Assembly (NCBI GenBank): GCA_950295325.1 | Contig: OX485808.1 | Location: forward strand, 29,842,527 to 29,906,526 | Reading direction: 5' to 3' | Length of the DNA: 64,000 nt | From: Polytrichum commune | Lineage: Eukaryota > Streptophyta > Polytrichopsida > Polytrichales > Polytrichaceae | In this document: in pieces, positions 56,124-64,000 of the stretch | Layout: each line of letters opens with the position of its first letter | Position numbering within the stretch: the stretch's first letter is position 1 | Notes under the pieces: generated by a model | The model's input: only the letters and a program-made list of their open reading frames with translations | Databases searched by the model: none | Told to the model about the DNA's origin: nothing | Translations under genes and position numbers: made by a program

Positions 56124-56506
56124 AGAAGCGTTCAATCGAGGTTGGAACCCCTCATTTTGGTGAATCGAAGTGGAGGTCAAGTTGATTGGCATGTTTGTTT
56201 TCCATGTTCCTTATTTCATATAATTAACTACTAATTGTTCATAAGTTTCGCACATTGCTCATAAGTCACCACTCATCTCTTAGCATCCTTTCGTATTTGA
56301 CGTTGAACAAGGGATTGTTATGTAAAAGTGAACACCTTGTCAAATAGTTGAGGTGTTTGACTTTTGCAAAAGGCAACCCCATAATTTTTCCGACAAGATG
56401 TTTGCTAAGAAATTCACTTTTACATAACCATCCCTTGGCCAAAGTCAAACACCTCCACTTCATTTCACCAAAATTGGAGGTTCCAACACCAATTGAACAC
56501 TCCATA
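56124..56506. repeat. Nested inverted repeats
   Basis: The outer arms (about 56124-56184 and 56448-56506) share GTTGGAACC.C.CATTTTGGTGAA. The inner arms at 56308-56332 and 56413-56437 are near-perfect (AAGGGATTGTTATGTAAAAG against its inverse, one difference). The outer arms resemble the intron repeat near 43.6 kb. Confidence 0.7.
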
Positions 56507-57236
56507 AACATCATAAATTCTCAAAAGTGCTAATATTTGCCATTTACTCGAGGGGAGGACATTCAATTTATCCCCAGCTCTGGCCACAGATGTGTCCTCA
56601 CCTTGCCGAGCGTGTGTTGTGTGCCAAGACCTACGAAATGTATCATCGTGACTAAGTGCTCCATCCAAGTGAAGGCTGGCCGGGGATTCGTGGCACTCAC
56701 TTAAAATCATCCGTGCGGATGAAAAAAACACAGGAATCATCTAAATGGCTATTTTTGGGCAATTTGATTCCGGAAATAGAGTCAAAGGCCCCGAATTAGT
56801 CTAGTGTCGTCACATTCGAATGAATCGGCCCTCAACCCCATAGGGGGGCTTTTTTTATTGGAGCCACTTCATCCACGATATCTTGGATGGATGATTTTAA
56901 GTGAGTGCCACGAATCCCCAGCCGTGAAGGCTCAGTGTTTGCAGGCACTTTGTACGATTTCAACATCAGGTCAATACAATGTTCTGGCCTCTCACATGTG
57001 AGCCAGCTCCCCTCAATCCAGATCAGAAAGGATTTATACTAAAGGATCAAGCAAACCGGTTCAACTACTAGTTTACTTTCTGCTAAGTGTTGAGGTGGGA
57101 ACACTGCTGAGGCGATTGCAAGAAGATTTCTCTGAAATTGAGATGAGTCTATGTCAAGAGGTACTACCCTTGTATGCATACTGTACAAGAGTTACCTTTT
57201 ATGGAGTGTCTTGCATACATTTTGAGGGATATTCCA
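56507..57236. other. Mixed scraps; possible gene remnant
   Basis: ATCATCCGTGC / GGATGATTTTAAGTGAGTGCCACGAATCCCC shows an inverted relation between about 56686-56725 and 56881-56920, so this is another small inverted repeat. From about 57090 to 57230 one frame reads LLRRLQEDFSEIEMSLCQEV, gene-like but unassigned. Confidence 0.4.
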
Positions 57237-58790
57237 GGCTAGGGTGAACCAACTCCCACACTCGTACCTTCGGGGGATGAAGGCCTCGCGGATGACACTG
57301 AAAACGTCATCCTTCTTTATGGGAAAGCCCTCCTTTAGAAAGCCTATCTTTATGGCATGGGAAATATAGGGAGGACGTTAAGTACCCCCCCCCCCCCACG
57401 AACTTTTCGGGGGGAATATTATGTCAGGGGCAACCCCCCCGACATTTTTTCTGCACCCGACCGAAAACTGCTGCCCGCCCGCCCGATTTCGAAAAAACTA
57501 GTGTACTTGCATTTTTGAAGGCCACTTGTCCACAAATCCCATATTGAGTGCACTTCATTTTCAAGGTCTCAAGTCCAATATATATGTTCACTTCCATTGA
57601 GTAAATAAGCAATTGACTAGATTTCATTTTCAAAGTGAAACCGTCAATAAAGCATGCAATTAACTTGGAAGTCAAAAACATTACAAAATCCTCATTAATA
57701 CTGAGGTTATAATTTTTGTCACTTACAATTGAAAGGGACCTTGTCATTCTAAAATGAAACTAAAATTCATGATTTATTTATTTTATTTTTAATATTTTAA
57801 TATAATATAGTTAATACCTTCTACTATCACAAAGTTTCCATATGCATTTAAACTAGTTAAGTAAGATTGAATGCAACTAAGTCTAATATATTTTGATTAA
57901 TCCTAATTAAACCCAATTAAATCAGAAAATATGCTTACCAAATTAATCATAAATTATATTTACTGGAGTTAATTCCATTTAAATCATGACTAATTCCAGT
58001 AAGTACACTTTATAATTAATTAGGTTTAATTAATTTGGTACGCATATTTTCTGATTTAATTGGGCTTGAATACGATTCATTAGGATTAACCAGAAATTAT
58101 TAGACTTAGTTGCATTCAATCTTACTTTACTAGTTTAAATGCGTATGAAAACTTTGTGATTGTAGAAGGTATTAAATATATAAAATATAAAATATAAAAT
58201 ATAAATTTAAATATAATACTAGAATACATTATATTATATTAAAATAAAAATAAATAAGTCCTAAATTTTAGTTTCATTTTAGAATGACAAGGTCCCTTTC
58301 AATTGTAAGTGACAAAAATTATAAAATCAGTATTAATGAGGATTTTGTAATGTTTTTGACTTCCAAGTTAATTGCATGCTTTATTGACGGTTTCACTTTG
58401 AAAATGAAATCTAGTCAATTGTTTATTTACTCAATGGAAGTGAACATATATATTGGATTTGAGACCTTGAAAATGAAGTGCACTCAATATGGGATTTGTG
58501 GACAAGTAGCCTTCAAAAATGCAAGTACACTAGTTTTTTCAAAATCGGGCGGGCGGGCAGCAGTTTTCGGTCGGGTGCAGAAAAAATGTCGGGGGGCTGC
58601 CCCTGACAGAATATTCCCCCCGAAAAGTTCGTGGGGGGGGGGTACTTAACGTCCTCCCTATATTTCCCATGCCATAAAGATAGGCTTTCTAAAGGAGGGC
58701 TTTCCCATAAAGAAGGATGACGTTTTCAGTGTCATCCGCGAGGCCTTCATCCCCCGAAGGTACGAGTGTGGGAGTTGGTTCACCCTAGCC
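57237..58790. repeat. 1.55-kb palindrome containing foldback element copy 2
   Basis: 57237-57246 (GGCTAGGGTG) is the inverse of 58781-58790, and pairing continues inwards through the foldback element to the centre at about 58013. The outer 133 bp of each arm are not foldback sequence. They are gene-like DNA (IGFLKEGFPIKKDDVFSVIR on the plus strand at the right side), present as an inverted copy on the left. GATATTCCAG flanks the palindrome as a direct repeat (57228-57237 and 58791-58800). Confidence 0.85.
57370..58657. mobile_element. Palindromic foldback element, copy 2
   Basis: Same family as 50467-51741: GGAGGACGTTAAGTACC end, CCGACCGAAAACTGCTGCCC segment, and the same central AT-rich palindrome. 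Arms are nearly identical to each other. The C/G run near the ends differs in length between arms (14 C left, about 9-10 G right). Its flanks are inverted copies of each other, not direct repeats, unlike a simple insertion. Confidence 0.85.
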
Positions 58791-59110
58791 GATATTCCAG
58801 GGGTGGTCTTTCTTTGAGCAGCAATCTGTCTTGCTATCGGTTCTACCTCAGTACTGCAAGTTCCAAATATATAGCAATGGCTCATGCGGACCAGATCTTA
58901 TTTTTTAGACTATGATTGATCAGTGTGGGTTAAGAGTTTGGCAATTCAGTGGATGGCTTTCTGCAGGTATGGCCCAGCAACTGGATGATTGATGCCATCC
59001 TAAGAGAGGCTTTAAAGGATTGTATGTGGCCGAATTTGCTAAGAGTGGAGTTACTGAAGGAAATTAACACTGGTTACACAGCATTGCCCAAACAGCTGTG
59101 ATGTCCTCCG
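58655..59110 (+). pseudogene. Unidentified gene remnant beside the palindrome
   Basis: The plus strand from about 58665 reads GIKIGFLKEGFPIKKDD..., then FTLADIPG across the palindrome edge. A further gene-like stretch with AEFAKSGVTE lies near 59030-59060 in another frame. Splice-like GCAG sites are present (for example CTTTCTGCAG|GTATGG at about 58965). I do not know the family. It is useful because it shows the right side is the original orientation and the left arm the copied one. Confidence 0.35.
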
Positions 59111-62100
59111 AGACATGGTGCAACTTTTGGTATTTCATAATGAGCTGTAGAGTAGTCCTAGAAACACGCTCCAAAATTCTTCTGTATCGATCTCAGGAGA
59201 CACTGCAGTGGCGATCTATCCGCCCGAACTCACTTAGCCTTCCCGAAAGGAATTATTCATAAGTGGCGTATTCACGACACTGGTGAAGTACACTTCAAGT
59301 GAAAAAGAAACAAGAGATCGTTCCCATGGTTAAGGCATGCATTGCGACGGAGGCCTTCAAGCTTAAAGCATTTACGGTTGATAATGTTGTATTTAAAAAT
59401 CACGGACATAAGTTCATAAAATCTTTTCTAATATGTGGTTTATGATATCCTGAAGCTTAAGCAATCTAATTCTACAATGTTTCTTTCAAGATTATAAGTA
59501 TACGTAAACGAGCGCAAAAATAAAGTAACACCATAATTCGCACCGGTGACAATATTGGAGTCCTCTTTCATTCGTTTCTTCATGTCATCTCATCTTCTAA
59601 ACATGTTAAAATAACTTATAGTTTTGTAGGGTTTCAGAATTGTCTAGGGTTTAGGGTTTGGCTAGAGTATTGAAGTTAAGAGATAATGTGGTTATTTAAA
59701 TTTCATTTGATGTTATGTGTCACAAAGATTGCTTATTATGAGAAAAAACATTTGGATAAGGATGGTCAACCAATTCATGGTAATCACCATCCTTACTCCA
59801 AAGGGAGATTGACATTGCAAGCGCCTGAATAGTCAAAGGGGTTGATGAAGAGGAATGTGCTAATATTGCAACTGCCATGATTGTTGATGGAGAGGAATGT
59901 GCTAATATTTTGGGAATGCAATCTCCTTAATAGTTTCATCCTTAAGTATGATCTCTCTTCAGTCAATTTGTACACGATAGCAAAGTTTTTTCCAAGTATG
60001 TGAAGGCCCTTGCATACAGTGAACCCCCTTGCATGCCATGTACTTGTGATTCTTGGCATCAAAGGGTTGATGCTAGTGTCACAAAGTAGGACACCCATGT
60101 GTAACAACCCCAGATGGGGCTTGAGCATGGCCAACAAGTCCTTGCTTAAATGTGTACGTGCATGTGCATATTTATTCATAGAGCATTGTTTCTTTTGTTT
60201 TGAGGTTGCATTTTGGTCAATGATCCAAACCTTCCTTGATCCCGCTTGTCAACTCTATACTTGGCAGTCCAAGACATGGCCACAAAAAGCCTTATTTTGT
60301 ATGGGGAGAGGGACATGTGTTTTGCCATGCGTGAAGGAAGGTCATTAAGATTGACAAAGGACATGACGTGCGTATGGAGGGCATACATTGCATGGGGAGG
60401 AACAAATCTATAATGGTTAAGTCCAAACAAAATGTGATAGTTGTCCTTACTCATTGTGTTGTGATTGAACCAAAGCCATATAATGGAAGAATGAAATGTG
60501 CAAATTAACAACATGAGTTGTCCTTGTAGACAACTTTGTGGCCGTATTTGCAACAACTTGCGTCATCCCTTGATGTGCACAAGGAAATAATCACGAGCTC
60601 ACTTGCATGTCTAGCATGGCATGAGTGTATTGGTATTGGACATGCGGATGTTTGACTAGCTATGCCTTGAGCACAACTTGTGGGCGCAACAGGGTGTGTG
60701 TTAGGAAATTGTGATTGCATGTTACATGTTTTATGGGTTGAGGTGCATGTATGTTGATTTGTGTGTGGTAAGCAGGATGTTTGGTGGACATTTTAGCTAC
60801 AACAGTGCCCGCATACGCAGTGAAGACGAGAGGACAAACAATTGGGTGTAAGGCTACCAAGTAATGCAAGAAAAATAAGGTGAGAGAGAGCACAAGCACA
60901 ACCAATAGCACAAAGGAGGAAGGAGAGAGCAAGAAACCAATTGTAACGCCATTGAAGGATATAAAAAAATTATGTAGGATGTTACGGCTGAAGATGCACG
61001 GAAAGGAATCACTCCAAATGTGGCACAAAACAAACAATAGGGTTGATTTGAGAACAAATATGGGGTCACACAAGTTGCAAACCAAATATATTGCAACTTT
61101 TGCTAGCGAACCTTAATACATTTTTACCGCTTTACAACTCTAGCAAGTGTCACGAGCATTAACTTGCACATCCCACACATGTGCATGGTTAGCTCCCCAT
61201 ACATTGGACCTTCAAGCTCATAAATCAACCCTCCTACACATGCATTCGGGACGCTCCCTTAAATAGGTAGCCAATAATTAGTTATAGACTTCCATACATG
61301 GAAGTCACGGGGAGGTCACTTCATTGTCAAGTTGACACCACGTGCGGACAAAGTTTGCTACCCCTATATTACATGCCATATATAATTTTAAAATTTATGA
61401 TATTTATTCTACATATACATAACCATTGATAGTATCTTTTTGAAATTTTTTTGAAATTTTTAGTCATCTTTATTTTTTCTAATAAATTTTTTAGTTCAAT
61501 TCTGTGTCATTCTTGTTAGAAACGGTATGTTTTATGAAAAAAACAAATCATCAAATTTAGGTACCACTTTTAACTATGTCATAGGTACTGTGTATATCTA
61601 CTCATGAAAAAAAATTGATAAAATTTTGACCCATTTTGGTGGTGCAACTTACCAAAAGAAAATTTTTTTTGGTCGCATGTGGTTTTCAACTTGACAATGG
61701 AGTAACCCCCCCGTGATGGAAGTCCACCCTTGAGTCATCATCGCGTTGCAAGATTAACACTACAACAACTTACGGTATACTTGGCAACTATGCCCCCACG
61801 TTGGAGCAACGCTCGTGAAGGCCATGCCTTTTTGCCTCAGGTGGGGTCGGTTGGTAATGTTGCCTCACTCATATTAGACTCTAGGACTTGGGACAAGGCC
61901 CCTACCCCACCGTCAAGGAACATTTTGTCTCTCTCCTAAGAGTTGGGGCCAAGTAGACATTTTCCCTTAGCCACTGGCATTGGAGTCCCCCAACAGCTTC
62001 AAGCATGCCTAACTTTGTTCTGTGATCATTGATTTTATCAAGCAACCACTTCATTGATATTAACTTTTTGCGTAGATGCTAATAGACTCCTCACTTGCCC

Positions 62101-62418
62101 CATTCATGTTAGTATTGAGGGATTTATGGCTATTCTAATCTCGGCAATCTTGCGTGCTACTCCCAGGTCACTGTTGTCCCAGTGCGCTCTCCCTAGGCGG
62201 CACCCCACTCAAATTGCCATATCTCCTAGCTCACACCTCCAATTGGGGAGGTCTTGAGCATTCTAGAATTTGGATGCCATAAGCTACTCAATGCTCATGG
62301 CCCTACCCTTGTGACTCCTAGTCTTTGTTCTCAATGCCCGGGGCCCTCACTCACACTAGGACCACTCGGGCCCTCTCACTTATGGCACCACAAGTCATGG
62401 GTGTCACTCCAGGGTCCC
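59111..62418. other. Non-coding stretch with unassigned open frames
   Basis: A telo-box-like CTAGGGTTTAGGGTTT is at about 59643-59658. The minus-strand frame 59793-60179 (128 codons) includes a MKLLRRLHSQNIS stretch, and the plus frame 60880-61116 is Lys/Glu-rich; neither can be assigned. A TGTAACAACCCC motif at 60100 resembles a plant LTR start but has no partner end. 61380-61680 is very AT-rich. Nothing firm is called. Confidence 0.4.
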
Positions 62419-62768
62419 TGTAACGTACCTTGCTAATCTTTCATGAAAACAATCATTTATTACATAAGCTCACCTCCCAACCTAGAGACACACCACAAAA
62501 CATAATGTGTGTTCTCTTTCCCCCGAGCCATATTTATACATAGTATCTATAAGATACTTTTAGAAGATTCAAGTCTTTCTATACATAGACTGAAGTCTCC
62601 TTGTCTATATTCTTAAATCACTTTCTCTTTTTCTTTCCATAGATAAGAATCATCCAACTTCTCTTCCTTCTCGTCCTTCGATTTCTCATTCATCCACGCT
62701 TTCTAGTCTTGACCGTTCATCCCTGCAATTCATTTCCATCCTCAACAATACGTTTCCCAATTAGTCCA
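62419..62768 (-). mobile_element. Probable 3' LTR of a Ty3/gypsy retrotransposon
   Basis: Read on the minus strand it follows a polypurine tract (GAGAGGGGAAGAA at about 62773-62785) right after the pol frame. It would start TGGACTAATTGGG and end GTACGTTACA at 62419, about 350 bp. A TATAAATA box lies at about 62530. A start slightly further in (TGTTGAGGATGG) is the alternative. The second LTR lies outside the window, so ends and target duplication cannot be checked. Confidence 0.6.
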
Positions 62769-62784
62769 TTATATTCTTCCCCTC

Positions 62785-63999
62785 TCAAATTAAGTCATTG
62801 TCCGCAATGACAAAATTTGGGTAAGTTTCCCTGAACTCATTTTCTAACTCCCACGATGCCTCATCTTCAGGATAATCTTTCCACTTAATAAGAAATCTCT
62901 TGAATGACCTATTCATGAGGTGTTGCAAATCAACCTGTAAAATTCTTTCAGGTTCAGCCAACATCTCCCCCTCAGGAACTACTTGAGGTAAATCTGGAAG
63001 CACATGATTGGGATCAGATACGTATTTTCTTAACAGACTTACATGAAACACATTATGAATTTTCCAGTCCTTGGGTAAGTCTAACGCATACGCCACTTGA
63101 CCAACTCTCTTAAGAATTTGAAACGGACCACAAAATCTAGGAGATAATTTTCTAGACCTTCCAAGTTTTAATCCAGAGCGTTTAGGCGTGACTTTCAAAA
63201 ATACTTTCTCCCCAACTTCAAACTCTCTTACACTCCTTCTTTGATCAGCATAGAATTTAGATCTCTCTTGTGCACCTTGCATACATTGCTTAGCGCATTC
63301 CAATATACTATGCATTTCTTGAATCATTTGATTCAAACTTTCAATTTTAGAGTTAGGAGTTGCTAAAGTGATTGAAGTTCTACATTCTTGACCATATAAA
63401 GCATAAAATGGACTCATCCCTATGCTACTATGCTCTCGTTGATTATAAGCAAATTGTATCAAATACAACCACTTATCCCAAGATTGTTGTCTTTTACCAA
63501 CATACATTCGAAGCATGTCTTCGAGACTCCTATTGGTTCTCTCAGTCTGTCCATCTGTTTCTGGATGATATGCCGAACTCATACTAATCTTGGTGCCACA
63601 TAATTTGAACAAAGATTTCCAAAATTCACTCACGAATTTTCTATCTCTGTCACAAATTATCTCTCGCGGCAACCCATAATTCACAAATATCTCTTTGAGA
63701 AACAATTCAGCTACTCCCGAAGCTGTCACATTTGTAGTTGTAGGTATAAATCGAGCCACCTTAGTTAGTCTATCAACAACCACAAAAGTGCTATCAAAGC
63801 CCTTGTGAGTCCTAGGAAGATCCACAATGAAATCCATAGAAATAGACTCCCACTTTCTATTAGGCACTAATAGTGGTTGTAACAACCCTGGATGTTTTAC
63901 TTGCTCCACTTTGTTCGTTTGACAAAACAAACACCTCTCGACATGATCTTTCACATCTTTTTTCATTCCTGGCCAAAAATAATATTTCTTTACTGCCGT
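62785..63999 (-). CDS. Ty3/gypsy chromovirus polyprotein, 3' part (integrase and chromodomain), cut by window edge
   Basis: The frame is open from the window edge (TAVKKYYFWPGMKKDV precedes the first in-frame Met at 63966) to its stop. Domains in order: the end of the HHCC zinc finger (CLFCQ), the integrase core with Asp in SMDFIVDLP, Asp in CDRDRKF and Glu in TDGQTERTNRS, a GPY/F-type segment (PRFCGPFQILKRVG), and a C-terminal chromodomain (FLIKWKDYPEDEASWELE). All three catalytic acids are present with no stops, so this copy may be young. A chromodomain at the C-terminus places it in the chromovirus branch, which in the family directs insertion to marked chromatin. The protease, reverse transcriptase and RNase H parts are beyond 64000. 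Confidence 0.93.
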   Translation of the reverse strand, partial: TAVKKYYFWPGMKKDVKDHVERCLFCQTNKVEQVKHPGLLQPLLVPNRKWESISMDFIVDLPRTHKGFDSTFVVVDRLTKVARFIPTTTNVTASGVAELFLKEIFVNYGLPREIICDRDRKFVSEFWKSLFKLCGTKISMSSAYHPETDGQTERTNRSLEDMLRMYVGKRQQSWDKWLYLIQFAYNQREHSSIGMSPFYALYGQECRTSITLATPNSKIESLNQMIQEMHSILECAKQCMQGAQERSKFYADQRRSVREFEVGEKVFLKVTPKRSGLKLGRSRKLSPRFCGPFQILKRVGQVAYALDLPKDWKIHNVFHVSLLRKYVSDPNHVLPDLPQVVPEGEMLAEPERILQVDLQHLMNRSFKRFLIKWKDYPEDEASWELENEFRETYPNFVIADNDLI

Positions 64000-64000
64000 G

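Noticed and set aside
60079-60160. LTR start (TGTAACAACCCC)
   Set aside because: No matching second LTR, primer site or pol sequence was seen nearby, so the motif alone is not enough.
60660-61085. Membrane protein of 141 residues on the minus strand
   Set aside because: Its hydrophobic look comes from the antisense of a Lys/Glu-rich plus-strand stretch; no family motif was found.

Overview
The window looks like a repeat-rich, AT-rich plant nuclear region. It has spliced genes with GT-AG introns, Ty3/gypsy and DNA-transposon remnants, TTTAGGG telomere-type motifs and long non-coding stretches. The one large gene has a protein-kinase / NB-ARC / LRR layout. Established knowledge places that fusion class (PNL) in mosses, so a moss or related bryophyte is the best guess (inference; a lycophyte cannot be excluded).

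Layout. 1-6 kb: a 192-bp tandem repeat, then a decayed SWIM-type Mutator-like transposase gene (about 1.55-5.9 kb) split by a hairpin-rich inverted-repeat insertion (3631-4465). 6-15 kb: dispersed repeats, including an 860-880 bp direct repeat pair, and a 995-bp hAT deletion derivative (12513-13507). The hAT element has 20-bp inverted ends, an 8-bp target duplication, and an empty site in a sister repeat at 20.9 kb. 15.5-18.3 kb: a second decayed Mutator-like transposase gene with intact splice sites. 18.87-19.55 kb: an isolated GC-rich island. 21.7-27.2 kb: a degenerate compound repeat array.

29.1-37.2 kb is the centrepiece: a kinase exon, an NB-ARC exon and a very long LRR exon made of about 26 near-identical 144-bp (48-residue) units. 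Each unit carries a poly-G run of about seven. In six units the run has shrunk to six, which shifts the frame. A 336-bp element with CTCGGG...CCCGAG ends and a perfect 8-bp target duplication sits inside the array. A second element of the same kind lies at 52429-53059. The gene therefore looks like a receptor of the plant immune type that is decaying or highly changeable.

37.2-62.4 kb is mostly repeats. It holds four exons of a ferroportin-like (IREG3/MAR1 type) pseudogene on the minus strand (42.8-45.4 kb), two copies of a 1.28-kb palindromic foldback element (50.47-51.74 and 57.37-58.66 kb, the second inside a larger 1.55-kb palindrome), and unassigned gene-like scraps. The right edge (62.4-64 kb, minus) is the 3' end of a Ty3/gypsy chromovirus: integrase, chromodomain and one LTR. 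No tRNA, rRNA or CRISPR was recognised. No gene outside the kinase-NB-LRR locus looks intact.
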